From contig NZ_NEHO01000001.1 of the NCBI RefSeq assembly GCF_002113375.1, positions 280,950-344,949 on the forward strand: DNA of 64,000 bases, in the 5' to 3' direction. The notes beneath the pieces are model-generated. The model worked only from the letters and a program-made list of their open reading frames with translations. It did not search any database and was not told where the DNA came from. Source of the DNA: Pseudomonas sp. R37(2017). GTDB taxonomy: Bacteria; Pseudomonadota; Gammaproteobacteria; Pseudomonadales; Pseudomonadaceae. Made by a program: the position numbers and the translations under genes. Positions 26,548 through 35,999 of the stretch are shown here, piece after piece; within the stretch, counting starts at the first letter, position 1, and every line of letters starts with the position of its first letter.

Positions 26548-27207
26548 CTACGCCAGCAAGGTCAGGTATTGCTTGACCAGCCCGGTGGACAGCAGCGCCC
26601 AGCCGTCCAATGCGACAAACAACACCAGTTTGATCGGCACCGAAATGATCACCGGGCTCATCATCATCATGCCCAGCGCGAGCAGAATGCTGGAGATCAC
26701 CAGATCGACGATGACGAACGGCAAGTACAGGTAGAAACCGATCTTGAAGGCGCTTTTGATTTCACTCAATGCGTAGGCCGGCAGCAGGGCAAACAGCGAC
26801 GGCGCGAGTTCTTCATCGGCGGGCAGACCGATGTCGGACTCACTCTGCACCGCTTGCGCCCGCTCGAAGAACAGCGCCAGTTCCGGGTCGGTGTATTGAC
26901 GCAGGTATTGCTTGTACCCCCCCAACCCGTTCTCGGCAAAGTTCACCACCGACTCGATGTCGGTAAAAGCCACCTGTTCTTCCTTGTAGTAGCCATAACC
27001 TTGCTTGAGCACCGGCGTCATCACGAAAATCGCCAGCATCAGGGCAATCGCATTGAGGGCCATGTTCGACGGCACTTGCTGTAATCCCAGGGCGTTGCGC
27101 ACGATGACGAAGACGATGGAAAACTTGATGTAGCAGGTGCCTGCCGCTACCAGAAACGGCAGCAAGGACGCGAATGCCAGTAGCGCGATCAGCGAGACGT
27201 CATTCAT
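26548..27207 (-). CDS. sctR: T3SS export apparatus protein SctR (SpaP type)
   Basis: The 219-residue FliP/SpaP-family protein forms the core of the export gate. Family signatures are CYIKFSIVFVIVRNALGLQQVPSNMALNAIALML near the N-terminus and EIKSAFKIGFYLYLPFVIVDLVISSILLALGMMMMSPVIIS in the C-terminal half. The ATG at 27207 overlaps sctQ by 8 bp. Confidence 0.96.
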   Translation of the reverse strand: MNDVSLIALLAFASLLPFLVAAGTCYIKFSIVFVIVRNALGLQQVPSNMALNAIALMLAIFVMTPVLKQGYGYYKEEQVAFTDIESVVNFAENGLGGYKQYLRQYTDPELALFFERAQAVQSESDIGLPADEELAPSLFALLPAYALSEIKSAFKIGFYLYLPFVIVDLVISSILLALGMMMMSPVIISVPIKLVLFVALDGWALLSTGLVKQYLTLLA

Positions 27208-28123
27208 CCCGTGGGTTCCGATAGACCTCGAGCAATTCAACCCCCAACTGTTCGTCCAGTTGCACCAGTTCCCCACGGGCAACCGGCTTGCCATTGGCGC
27301 GGATCTCGATGTGCCGTGCGGCGTCGTCAGCCAGCGGGATCAGTTGCCCGTCGATGAAGTGCGACAGCGTGGCCAGGTCGATTTCATGGGTACAGAGCAC
27401 GAACTCAAGGCGTACCGGTAGAGAACCAGGATCGACATCCGACCCAGGATCCGGTGTGTGCTGTTGATTTGCATCGGCCACGGTCGACTGCATGTGCAAG
27501 CCCTCTTCTGTAAAGGTGAAAACGCCGAGGCATCGATCCGCCAACCGACAGTGTTGAGTCCGCCGAGTGATTCGCAGGAGATCGCCTTCGCCGAGTCGTA
27601 CCCGGCTCCCTTGGCTCAGGTGACTGACCCCCAGCACCAGCTCCAGGCGCATCGGTAAATCGCTGAGCCATGAACCGGGACCCAAGGCCTCGGATGCAAT
27701 GCGTGTCGCTGGCAACTGCGTCAACCACACTCGCCCCCCAGGCGTGTCAAGCCATGGCATGTCATGGCTTGGCAGTTGCGCCTGATCGACCAACACGATG
27801 TCCGTCAGCACCCGATAGCGCAGCTCTTCCACCGCCATCGACAGCGGCTCCGGTACCGCTCGAAACAACCCTGCGATACTCGCCAGCGGACACTCGACCG
27901 CCAGCAGCGAGCGCAATTGTGGAATCGAGTGATGCAACCAATCGCGAGCGACGATCAGCCCCTGCCAGCCCCCGCCGTCGCCTTGTGCGCAAAAGCGCAA
28001 ATAACCGGATTGCCTTGGCGGACGCCCCAATCCTGCGCTGACACCTGCCCATCGCCAGCGTTGAACCGCTTGCCCATGGGCATGTGTTTGAGCGTCGACC
28101 TGGCGCAACTTCAGTGCGCTCAT
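27200..28123 (-). CDS. sctQ: T3SS cytoplasmic sorting-platform protein SctQ (SpaO type)
   Basis: The 307-residue protein ends in a SpoA/FliN-type domain (about residues 235–305, LPVRLEFVLCTHEIDLATLSHFIDGQLIPLADD…LVQLDEQLGVELLEV). A second, weaker SpoA-like domain lies before it (about 155–225). SpaO forms the pods that load chaperone–substrate complexes. In several systems an internal start also yields the short C-terminal form; a Met near residue 218 (MQSTVADANQQ) could allow this, which is inference. The start overlaps sctP by ATGA. Confidence 0.88.
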   Translation of the reverse strand: MSALKLRQVDAQTHAHGQAVQRWRWAGVSAGLGRPPRQSGYLRFCAQGDGGGWQGLIVARDWLHHSIPQLRSLLAVECPLASIAGLFRAVPEPLSMAVEELRYRVLTDIVLVDQAQLPSHDMPWLDTPGGRVWLTQLPATRIASEALGPGSWLSDLPMRLELVLGVSHLSQGSRVRLGEGDLLRITRRTQHCRLADRCLGVFTFTEEGLHMQSTVADANQQHTPDPGSDVDPGSLPVRLEFVLCTHEIDLATLSHFIDGQLIPLADDAARHIEIRANGKPVARGELVQLDEQLGVELLEVYRNPRDE

Positions 28124-29016
28124 GCCGGGTGCTCGGAATGTTCAACCTGCTCGTCGTCTGGCGACTGACGGGAACCCTGGCGCTGTTGCTCGCCACCACT
28201 GTCTGTCAGTCGCCAGGCAGGCTCGCGAACCCACTCGAAAGGCACCTTGAGCTGCTCGAACACCTGGGTATTGCTCGGGCTGAGTTGCAGCATTCGGGTG
28301 GGCTCGTCGGGCACCCGGCTGATGGTCACTTGTCCGCTGGCAGCGCCTTTGTTGAACGACACCTGCAGCAGACTACGGTCCGTGCCCGACGGGGTTTCAA
28401 GTCTTGCGTCGAGCGCTGGCGGCGGTTGCAACGTTGCCGGTGGAGGGCTGGACAGTCGTGCAACCCAGGGCACCTGGCGCGGGGTTTGATGACTCGACAA
28501 GGCTTCGGGCAATTGCCTGTAGAAAGTGGGTAGCGGCGGCGCACTGGAACTGGCGGCACACTCACCCGACAGTGTTTCGACGGAATTCGAAAAGTGCTTG
28601 ATCAACGCCGGCTCGACCGAGCTCGATACAGGCGGGTTCAAGTGCGGTGACGCAGTGACCCGATCGATGGAAGCAGCAGTCGATGCCATTGATTGCGGCA
28701 ACAAAGGTTTTTTCGGTTTGCCGAACAACGGACTCGCTTGTGGATAAGACGTCGCCATCGAGGCAGTCGTTCGTACCTCATCGCGCTCGAGATCCGTTCC
28801 CTGGGCGATGGCCATCGATTGTCCAGACACTGTGCGCCCCGTTTCGCTCAAGGGGCGATGACGCAGGATCAGTGTCGCCATCAGTTTCAGTACACCTTGT
28901 GGCAACGCCTCCTCTTGCTCGGGCACAAGGGTGTCCTGAAGCTCTTCCATGGAGTCCTCGATGACGGTGTCCAGGACGTGGACCGGCGCAGGTGAAACAA
29001 CAGATACCTCTTTCAT
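28120..29016 (-). CDS. sctP: T3SS needle-length regulator SctP (SpaN/InvJ type)
   Basis: The 298-residue protein is Ser/Pro/Gln-rich and low-complexity in its first two thirds. It has a more conserved C-terminal part (RSLLQVSFNKGAASGQVTISRVPDEPTRMLQLSPSNTQVFEQLKVPFEWVREPAWRL), the usual pattern of InvJ/Spa32 rulers. It controls needle length and substrate switching through SctU. The name relies on its position between sctO and sctQ plus this composition. Both ends overlap neighbours by 4 bp. Confidence 0.82.
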   Translation of the reverse strand: MKEVSVVSPAPVHVLDTVIEDSMEELQDTLVPEQEEALPQGVLKLMATLILRHRPLSETGRTVSGQSMAIAQGTDLERDEVRTTASMATSYPQASPLFGKPKKPLLPQSMASTAASIDRVTASPHLNPPVSSSVEPALIKHFSNSVETLSGECAASSSAPPLPTFYRQLPEALSSHQTPRQVPWVARLSSPPPATLQPPPALDARLETPSGTDRSLLQVSFNKGAASGQVTISRVPDEPTRMLQLSPSNTQVFEQLKVPFEWVREPAWRLTDSGGEQQRQGSRQSPDDEQVEHSEHPA

Positions 29017-29468
29017 CGCCGAACTCCGCATCTCTCTTCTACCTCTCTTTCTTCCCGGCGCACCTGCTCAAGTCGTTGCTCACGCAACAGCTGCCGGACA
29101 GACCGCTCGTACCTGTCGTGTTTGCGCTGCAGAAAAAGCAGTTGTTCGCGCTGCTCCTGAAGCAGTTGCTCAACCTGCCGGCATTGTTGGTCCACGCGCT
29201 CACGCTCGACACGCAACAGATCAATCTGCCGACGGATAACAGCCTGCCGTCGCAGCACCGCCAACAACTGCCCGTGATCCAGCACGCAGTCATTTGCGCG
29301 ATGGCTGGCCAAGAGACTTTGCAGTGCGGCTTCCTGCCCCTCGAAACCGGCCCGCTCCTTGAGCAGAGGCTGCAATTGCTGTTGTGTACGCAGCACAGCC
29401 TGTTCACCGCGTTGCCGACGGAACTGACTGAACGCCGACAGGCGCCGTTGATCAGGCAATGCGCTCAT
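29013..29468 (-). CDS. sctO: T3SS stalk protein SctO (SpaM/InvI type)
   Basis: The 151-residue protein is almost all charged coiled coil ([36 protein letters not shown]…[24 protein letters not shown]), like InvI/Spa13 and flagellar FliJ. It should link the ATPase SctN to the export gate SctV. It follows sctN and precedes sctP, with ATGA overlaps on both sides. Sequence is poorly conserved in this family, so position is the main support. Confidence 0.85.
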   Translation of the reverse strand: MSALPDQRRLSAFSQFRRQRGEQAVLRTQQQLQPLLKERAGFEGQEAALQSLLASHRANDCVLDHGQLLAVLRRQAVIRRQIDLLRVERERVDQQCRQVEQLLQEQREQLLFLQRKHDRYERSVRQLLREQRLEQVRREEREVEERCGVRR

Positions 29469-30751
29469 GTCATCAGCCCCTGCAATTGGCTCAGGGCTTC
29501 GTCCGGCTCACACACTTCGTCCACGGACTGTCGCAGCCATTGGGTGAGGGCTTCGCTGCGTTGCAATGCGTGGTCGTTGGCGGCGTCCATCCCCCGGGTG
29601 TACTCGCCCATATCGAGAAAAATCTGTAATTGCTCAAGACGCGCCAGCATTGCCCGGGTCGCCGCCGCCAGTTGCCGCACCTCCGGTGCAGTGACTTGCG
29701 TCGCCACGCGGCTGACACTGCGCAAGACATCAATCGCCGGGTAGTGACCTTTGGCCGCCAGCGCACGGCTGAGGTACACATGGCCGTCAAGAATGGAACG
29801 GATCTCCTCGGCGATCGGGTCCGGCTCATCGTCACTTTCCAGCAGCACCGTGTACCAGGCAGTAATGCTGCCGGAAGCGGTCACCCCCGGTCGCTCCAGC
29901 AAGCGCGGCAAGGCATCGAACACCGAAGCCGGATAACCCCGCCGCGCCGGTGCTTCACCGGCAGCCAGGGCCAGGTCGCGCCGTGCCCGGGCGTAACGCG
30001 TCAACGAGTCCAGCAACAACACCACACGCCGACCCTGATCACGAAAGTACTCGGCGATGGCGGTGGCCTGGAGGGCCGAGTTACAGCGATCCACCGATGA
30101 AAAATCCGCAGTGGCGTACACCACCACGCAACGGGTGCGTTTTTCCGACTGGCGCAAATGCTCGATGAACTCCGTCACCTCACGGCCGCGTTCGCCAATC
30201 AGGCCAATGACAAACACATCCGCGTCGGTGTGCGTGATCAGCATATTGATCAAGGTGGTCTTACCTGAGCCGGCGGCGGCAAAAATGCCGATGCGCTGAC
30301 CGACGCCACACGTCAGCAGGCCATCGATGACACGAATGCCGGTACGCAATGGTTCCTCCACCGGGCGTCGCTGCTGGTATGACGGTGGGTCGGCGTCCAC
30401 GGGACGGTCCTGTCGGGCAACCGCCGTTGACGGGGCAAAGCGTTCGACGATGACGCCCCGGGGATCGACCACGCTGCCGAGCAAAGCGTCGCTGCACGTC
30501 AATTGCAGTGTCGAGCCCGTAGGCACAAGCATCGACTCCCTGGACAAGCCTTTCGCATCGCCGAGCAAACTCAGCAGCACAGCATCGGGCTTGAAGCCAA
30601 TGACCTGCGCCCTGGCCGCAACATCAGGCAAACGCCAATGCCGACGCACTTCACAGATTTCGCCGATCACCACGTTGCCCAGTGCCGCTTCGATCAAGGG
30701 ACCGTTCAGGCGCATAGGATGGGCGGCAGACCGTTCCAGCCGTCGGTTCAT
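29465..30751 (-). CDS. sctN: T3SS ATPase SctN (InvC type)
   Basis: This 428-residue hexameric ATPase strips chaperones from and unfolds T3SS substrates. The Walker A motif is AAAGSGKT (GSGKT at 161–165), Walker B is VVLLLDS (about 243–249), and the ATPase signature [20 protein letters not shown] is intact. InvC has 431 residues. The ATG at 30751 overlaps the chaperone gene by ATGA, which fixes the start over longer alternatives. Confidence 0.96.
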   Translation of the reverse strand: MNRRLERSAAHPMRLNGPLIEAALGNVVIGEICEVRRHWRLPDVAARAQVIGFKPDAVLLSLLGDAKGLSRESMLVPTGSTLQLTCSDALLGSVVDPRGVIVERFAPSTAVARQDRPVDADPPSYQQRRPVEEPLRTGIRVIDGLLTCGVGQRIGIFAAAGSGKTTLINMLITHTDADVFVIGLIGERGREVTEFIEHLRQSEKRTRCVVVYATADFSSVDRCNSALQATAIAEYFRDQGRRVVLLLDSLTRYARARRDLALAAGEAPARRGYPASVFDALPRLLERPGVTASGSITAWYTVLLESDDEPDPIAEEIRSILDGHVYLSRALAAKGHYPAIDVLRSVSRVATQVTAPEVRQLAAATRAMLARLEQLQIFLDMGEYTRGMDAANDHALQRSEALTQWLRQSVDEVCEPDEALSQLQGLMT

Positions 30752-31155
30752 AGCCGCAGGGTGCCGCACAGTTCTTCGACTACGACTACAAAATGATCCA
30801 GGGCCTGGGCGAAATGGCTGGCATCGCCGAGGGCTTCTTCGTTGCACATCAACCGTAGTTCGAGCTGTCCCTCTACCTTACACAAATGCAACTGCCCACT
30901 GCGGGACCAAGGGCAACCCCGCAGTAAAATCTGCAACAACGCAGCGGCGTTGCGATCCAGTTGCGCAGGCTCGATCTGAATGACTGCGGTCCAGACCCAT
31001 ATATCTCCGTCCACGTTACCGACGTTGATATCGGGCAACTCCTTCATCTGCATTTCAATCGTGCTGTGACTGTCAAAATGTCCGATCTGGCTGTCCTTGC
31101 AGCCACTGTGGCGCAGTGCTTCGCGCAGCAGGTCGGCGATATCCATTGGCATCAT
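30748..31155 (-). CDS. invB: T3SS chaperone, InvB/SpaK type
   Basis: The 135-residue acidic protein has the same length as InvB and the same place between invA and invC. The fold suggested by the sequence is a class IB chaperone ([35 protein letters not shown]… and a C-terminal helix [22 protein letters not shown]). InvB-type chaperones serve several effectors. Since no effector gene neighbours it here, its clients are probably encoded elsewhere or at 11751. Confidence 0.87.
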   Translation of the reverse strand: MMPMDIADLLREALRHSGCKDSQIGHFDSHSTIEMQMKELPDINVGNVDGDIWVWTAVIQIEPAQLDRNAAALLQILLRGCPWSRSGQLHLCKVEGQLELRLMCNEEALGDASHFAQALDHFVVVVEELCGTLRL

Positions 31156-31167
31156 TTACAGGTTTCC

Positions 31168-33219
31168 TTACAGTGTTTTGAGGACATTGACGGAGACCGT
31201 TTCGGACACTTCGCCGAACGACATCACGTCCAGCTCCCGAAACCGTCCCTCGATCAGCTTCTTGATGTAGCGCCGCACATCGACCGAACACAGCAGCACC
31301 ATGTCCTTGTGTGCGATGTACACGCTGTCCAGACCGACAGTCAGTCGGTCCATCATTTCTTCCGAATCGGCCGGTTCCAGGTTGATGAAACTGCCGCTCG
31401 ACGTTTGTCGAATGCCTTTGCGTACCACCTCTTCGAACTCCGGCGACAACAGCACCACGCGCAGGTCATTGCCCTGGGCAAACTTGTTGCTGATATAGCG
31501 GGCCATCGCGCCGCGAACGTGCTCGACCAGTGCCAGTACGTCCTTTTCCCGCGACGCCCAATGGGCCAGGGATTCGAGAATGAGCTTCATGTTGCGCACG
31601 GAAATGCGCTCGCCGATCAACCGCTGCAGCACCTCGGCAATCTTCTGCACCGTGACGTGGCGATACACCTCCTTGAGCAGATCGGGGTAGCGCGCTTCCA
31701 TTTCGTCGAGCAGTTGCTTGGTTTCCTGCACGCCGAAAAACTCCTGGATGTTGCGCGCCAGCAGAGTGACCAGGCAGCGATAGCACTCCTCGTCGGCCGG
31801 ACGCAGGTGATACCCCAACTGTTGCACCCGCTCCCTGTCGGCCTCGTTGATCCAGACACCGCCCAGTCGGTTGCTGTCATTGCCGCGCACCAAGGCAAAG
31901 CCCAGTGGTTCCAGCTCGGGCGAATAGTCGAGCAGGCGCCAATGATCGAAATGGATATCGAACTGCTCGGCGCGTACTTCGTTGATCAGCACCGCGACTT
32001 GATGGGCCGGCAATACCTCACTGGCGCGCAGCTGCGGTTCGGGAATGCGCAGTCCGTAGTCGACGAAAAACTGGCTGCGAAAACGTGCGGCCCAGCGGGC
32101 CTTGCCCAGCGCTTCCAACCGCGCGGTGGGCACCAGCAACATCAAGGCGACGGTTTCGGTGGCAATGTTGTCAATGTCCTCGAGCAGACCCGATCCGGTC
32201 TGCCTGGCATCCCCCTGGGCAGAGGTCGGGCGCTCTTCATGTTTACTTTCACCCCGGGAAGCCTTGCGCTGACGGACGAACACCACCAGCGCCAGGACAG
32301 CGGCGATGGGCAAAAACGTCATCAGCGGAAACCCGGGCAACAGACCCACGCCCACCGCCAGCAACGCCGTCACGCCCAGCACGAATGGATGACCCAGCAT
32401 CTGGGCGAGCATGTTGCGTCCCAGGTTGTTGTCATCGCCGTTGACACGGGTGACGATGAAACCGGCGCCGATGGCGATCAGCAACGCCGGAATCTGTGCC
32501 ACCAGACCATCGCCAATGGTCAACAGGGTGTAGGTCGACAGGGCCGTGGACAGGTCCATGCCCATTTGCCCGACCCCGATGGCCATGCCGCCGATGAAGT
32601 TGACGAAGATAATGATGATGCCGGCGATGGCATCGCCCTTGATGAACTTCATCGCACCGTCGAACGAGCCGTACAACTGGCTTTCACGCTCCAGCACGCT
32701 GCGTTTTTCCCTGGCCTCTTCGGCAGTGATGGCGCCCGCCTTGAGGTCACCGTCGATGCTCATCTGCTTGCCCGGCATGCCGTCCAGCGAGAAGCGCGCC
32801 GCGACTTCGGCCACCCGCTCCGAGCCCTTGGTGATCACAATGAACTGGACAATGGTGACGATGGAAAAGATCACGAAGCCCACCACCAGGCTTTCACCGA
32901 TCACGAACTCACCGAAGGAGGCGATGATCTCCCCCGCATCGGCCTGGGTGAGAATCAGCCGGCTGGTGCTGATCGACAGCGCCAGACGAAACAACGTGGT
33001 CAACAGCAGCAAGGCCGGGAACGTAGAGAAACCGAGGATGCGTTCGATGTAGAACGAGCCCATGAACACCAGCAGCGAGATCACGATGTTCAGGCCGATG
33101 AGAAAATCCACCAGTACAGTCGGCAGGGGAATGATCAGCATGGCGATGATCATCACCATCAGCGACAGGATCAGCAGCTCCGGGCGAGCGCTGACGTTGC
33201 GCAAAAACACATTGAGCAT
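31168..33219 (-). CDS. sctV: T3SS major export gate protein SctV (InvA type)
   Basis: The 683-residue protein (InvA has 685) has a membrane half of about eight helices (residues 15–320) with the FHIPEP-type region GELLVIGESLVVGF-like segments and SLDGMPGKQMSIDGDL. A large cytoplasmic ring domain (360–683) follows, binding chaperone–substrate complexes. It is the best conserved gene of the block and suits phylogenetic placement of the system. It is 12 bp from invB. Confidence 0.97.
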   Translation of the reverse strand: MLNVFLRNVSARPELLILSLMVMIIAMLIIPLPTVLVDFLIGLNIVISLLVFMGSFYIERILGFSTFPALLLLTTLFRLALSISTSRLILTQADAGEIIASFGEFVIGESLVVGFVIFSIVTIVQFIVITKGSERVAEVAARFSLDGMPGKQMSIDGDLKAGAITAEEAREKRSVLERESQLYGSFDGAMKFIKGDAIAGIIIIFVNFIGGMAIGVGQMGMDLSTALSTYTLLTIGDGLVAQIPALLIAIGAGFIVTRVNGDDNNLGRNMLAQMLGHPFVLGVTALLAVGVGLLPGFPLMTFLPIAAVLALVVFVRQRKASRGESKHEERPTSAQGDARQTGSGLLEDIDNIATETVALMLLVPTARLEALGKARWAARFRSQFFVDYGLRIPEPQLRASEVLPAHQVAVLINEVRAEQFDIHFDHWRLLDYSPELEPLGFALVRGNDSNRLGGVWINEADRERVQQLGYHLRPADEECYRCLVTLLARNIQEFFGVQETKQLLDEMEARYPDLLKEVYRHVTVQKIAEVLQRLIGERISVRNMKLILESLAHWASREKDVLALVEHVRGAMARYISNKFAQGNDLRVVLLSPEFEEVVRKGIRQTSSGSFINLEPADSEEMMDRLTVGLDSVYIAHKDMVLLCSVDVRRYIKKLIEGRFRELDVMSFGEVSETVSVNVLKTL

Positions 33220-33242
33220 GGCGCTTCAGCTCCGGGAAAAAA

Positions 33243-34346
33243 TCATGGGCAGCCGCCGAGACGTCGCTGTTCGATACATTCGTGGGTGTAGGCGATGTCA
33301 GCCAGTCGCGTGAATTGCTCTGCCAGCCGCAGCGGCGCCTGTTCATCGGCAAACAGTGGCGTCGGTAATTGCAGGCTGAGCCGGCGCACTGTCTGCAGCA
33401 GCGTCGAACGCTCATGGTGTGCACTCAACAGCACGCGCTCCCCCAAGACGCCCAGCAACAGCTGGTCGAGATCATCGGGGTAGGTCAGCACACCGAACAG
33501 GAACACCAGCCAGTCGGGTTCATCGGGGTTGTGCCGGCAGATGAGTGCATCGCCGAGCAGGCTGCCGATGAACAGGTCATCGGCTGAACGCAGGCGCTTG
33601 AGGTCGTTCACCCTGGCCAGCAATTGCCCGAACTCTGCGCGCGAGCAACTGGGATCCTGGGCACTGATGTCGGTCAGCAATGCCGCTTCGATGAAGGCCA
33701 GCACATTCATGCGTTGGGGCGCTCCGTACAGCGCAATCCAATCCTGATAGCAACCCACCGGGCTTTCGTCGGACTCGAGAAAATCGCGGTAGGTCTCGCG
33801 CAACAGGTCTGCGCGCACCGCCATGGTCTTTCCGAACATTCTGGCTTTGAGGGCGGCGTTGATTCCGGCATTCATCCGTTTTGGAGAGGCGTTGGCAACC
33901 ACCGCCTGCAACAGCATTTCAAGGCGCTGGCGAGTGCCGGCCTCCAACTTCTTGCGGCGCAACAGTTCTCGCAGGACCAGGGCCAGGTCGCTGTCATCGG
34001 CGAACAGCTGTCGCGCCATTTGCAGCAGCCAATTGACGGGTTTATCCGTCAGCCGCGCAAGTTTGAGTATCTGCTGCGCCTTGGGCACGGTGTCGTCGTC
34101 CAGGACCCTTTCGAAGTTATCGGTCAGGCTCTCGGACTTGAGTTCGAAATGCCGCCGACCACGGAACTGCGCCAGTACCGCCGACATTTCGTCGCTGATC
34201 TGCACAAAGCGTTGAGCAGCGCCCATACCGCTGTCGTCGAGATCGATGTCGACATCCGCCTGCGGCTGCGGATGCTCGGCGGCTTTCTCGGCATTCAAGC
34301 GAGCCTGCGCGGCACGCCCACCTGTGGAAATCGGTGGCAGGATCAT
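33243..34346 (-). CDS. sctW: T3SS gatekeeper protein SctW (InvE type)
   Basis: The 367-residue helical protein matches InvE/MxiC in length (372) and in its N-terminal pattern (MILPPISTGGRAAQARLNAEKAAE…SDEMSAVLAQFRGRRHFELKSESL), followed by three helical domains. It keeps effectors from leaving before host contact and orders translocator secretion. The ATG at 34346 overlaps the sctC stop (ATGA). It lies between sctC and sctV as in SPI-1. Confidence 0.9.
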   Translation of the reverse strand: MILPPISTGGRAAQARLNAEKAAEHPQPQADVDIDLDDSGMGAAQRFVQISDEMSAVLAQFRGRRHFELKSESLTDNFERVLDDDTVPKAQQILKLARLTDKPVNWLLQMARQLFADDSDLALVLRELLRRKKLEAGTRQRLEMLLQAVVANASPKRMNAGINAALKARMFGKTMAVRADLLRETYRDFLESDESPVGCYQDWIALYGAPQRMNVLAFIEAALLTDISAQDPSCSRAEFGQLLARVNDLKRLRSADDLFIGSLLGDALICRHNPDEPDWLVFLFGVLTYPDDLDQLLLGVLGERVLLSAHHERSTLLQTVRRLSLQLPTPLFADEQAPLRLAEQFTRLADIAYTHECIEQRRLGGCP

Positions 34347-35995
34347 TTGATTGCCGCCCGAAAATAGGAACGGCGCACACGTTCGTGCTGCTCCGGAGTC
34401 AACAAACGCTGACCCGGTTCGGCAGTGGCCGGCTCCAGTGCGTCGAGAATTTCCTTGGGCTGAATCAGGAACACCCGCACCGTGTTGGCCGAGCGGTTCT
34501 GCCGATAGCTGAACAGGCCCCCGATCCACGGAATCGAACCCAGTACCGGTATCCGTCCGACTTGCTCGCTGTTGTCATCGCGGGTGAAACCGCCGACCAA
34601 CAGGCTCTTGCCCTGGGGCACCCGCGCCACCGTGCTGATCCGCGTGCGGCCGACCGTCGGCAACGTGCCCGGCTGCTTCCCCTGATCAGGACTTTCGACT
34701 TCGTTGCCGTCCTCGATATTGAGCGACATTTCAACCTCGTCCGCCTGGGCGAAACGGGGCAATACGCTGACCAGCGTGCCGTAGGTCACGTGCTGCAGAT
34801 CGACACTGCGCTCCCCCACCAGCGGGGCATAAAACGTGCGGTTGTTATCGAAGATCGCCGGGACGTTCTCTTGCGTCAGGATGACCGGCCGCGACACCAC
34901 GTTCGCCCGGTTGGTATGCTCCAACGCCATGACCCGGGCCACGAATGAGGCACCATCGAGAGTGGTCGCCGAGCCGGCGTTGAGCGATGCCGCGAATTGC
35001 CCCGACTTCAACGAACCTTGCCAGTTGATGCCCAACTGGTTGAGTTCATCCTTGTGCAAATCGATGATCCACAACGACAGTTCCACGTGTCGTTTCGGGC
35101 TGTCCAGCGCGCTCACCAGGTTCTCGATAAAGCGCACTTGCTCCGGCAACCCCTTGACCAACAGGCTGTTGGTGTCCGGATAGGCCACCACTCGAATGTT
35201 TCCGGCGGCCACGTCCCGTGCAATGATTCGCGGTGCTGCCGGGTCCCGGTCCGCAGGAGGAGTCGCCAGGCCTTCCAGCGGAAACGCCGGCATCAATCCC
35301 TGCGATCCCTGTGCAGAGGCGTGCGCCACCGACGGCTCGATCTCGCGCTTCTCGCCTCGCAACAAATCCTCGATCACGGTTGCCAGTCCGGGAATGGTCA
35401 CCTTGTCATCGCGCAGCTCGTACCTGCGGTCGCTGACAAAGGTGTTGCGCACCTGGATAACACCGATCTGCTGTTTGCCCAGCAACAGCTCCGATTGCTG
35501 GTTATCCAGCATCCCGGCCGCTTGCACCACCAGATCGACATACATCGGCGGGCCAGACACATGGAAAGTACGCAGACCGTCGTGGCGCAATGGATAGCGG
35601 GCATCGTGCAATCCGGAACGCTCGAGGAACGCCTGTAGCCTGGCCACGGTCTGGGTCTGCAGCGACACCAAGGAGCTTTTCATTTCCGGGGCGTCGTACA
35701 GATAAATCGCCTGGCCGTCGCTGAACCAGATCAAGCCCATCCGGGCACTGATACGTTCAAACGTCTGTTGTGGTTTGCGCAGATCGAACGTACCGGAAAT
35801 CCGCTTGAGCGCGGCAGCCTTACTGACAATGACCGGTTTGCCCAGAGAGCCGGACAACTCGCTGAAAAAAGTCCGGGCACTCTGTTCACGGGCCTCGAAA
35901 TCGAAGACATCGGCCTGCGCGGCAAAGGGGACGAGCAACAACACTGCGTTCAAGCAGATTGGCAAAAGTGATAAGGACAACGATCGGCGGTTCAT
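34343..35995 (-). CDS. sctC: T3SS outer-membrane secretin SctC (InvG type)
   Basis: This 550-residue protein has a signal peptide (residues 1–28, ending AAQA), N0/N1/N3 ring domains and a C-terminal secretin barrel with the conserved VPLLGSIP-type motif (GRIPVLGSIPWIGGLFSYRQNRSANTVRVFLIQPKEI). It forms the outer-membrane channel of the injectisome. SPI-1 InvG needs the lipoprotein pilotin InvH, and no such gene is found next to it. The ATG at 35995 lies 4 bp from the invF stop. Confidence 0.95.
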   Translation of the reverse strand: MNRRSLSLSLLPICLNAVLLLVPFAAQADVFDFEAREQSARTFFSELSGSLGKPVIVSKAAALKRISGTFDLRKPQQTFERISARMGLIWFSDGQAIYLYDAPEMKSSLVSLQTQTVARLQAFLERSGLHDARYPLRHDGLRTFHVSGPPMYVDLVVQAAGMLDNQQSELLLGKQQIGVIQVRNTFVSDRRYELRDDKVTIPGLATVIEDLLRGEKREIEPSVAHASAQGSQGLMPAFPLEGLATPPADRDPAAPRIIARDVAAGNIRVVAYPDTNSLLVKGLPEQVRFIENLVSALDSPKRHVELSLWIIDLHKDELNQLGINWQGSLKSGQFAASLNAGSATTLDGASFVARVMALEHTNRANVVSRPVILTQENVPAIFDNNRTFYAPLVGERSVDLQHVTYGTLVSVLPRFAQADEVEMSLNIEDGNEVESPDQGKQPGTLPTVGRTRISTVARVPQGKSLLVGGFTRDDNSEQVGRIPVLGSIPWIGGLFSYRQNRSANTVRVFLIQPKEILDALEPATAEPGQRLLTPEQHERVRRSYFRAAIK

Positions 35996-35999
35996 CGGT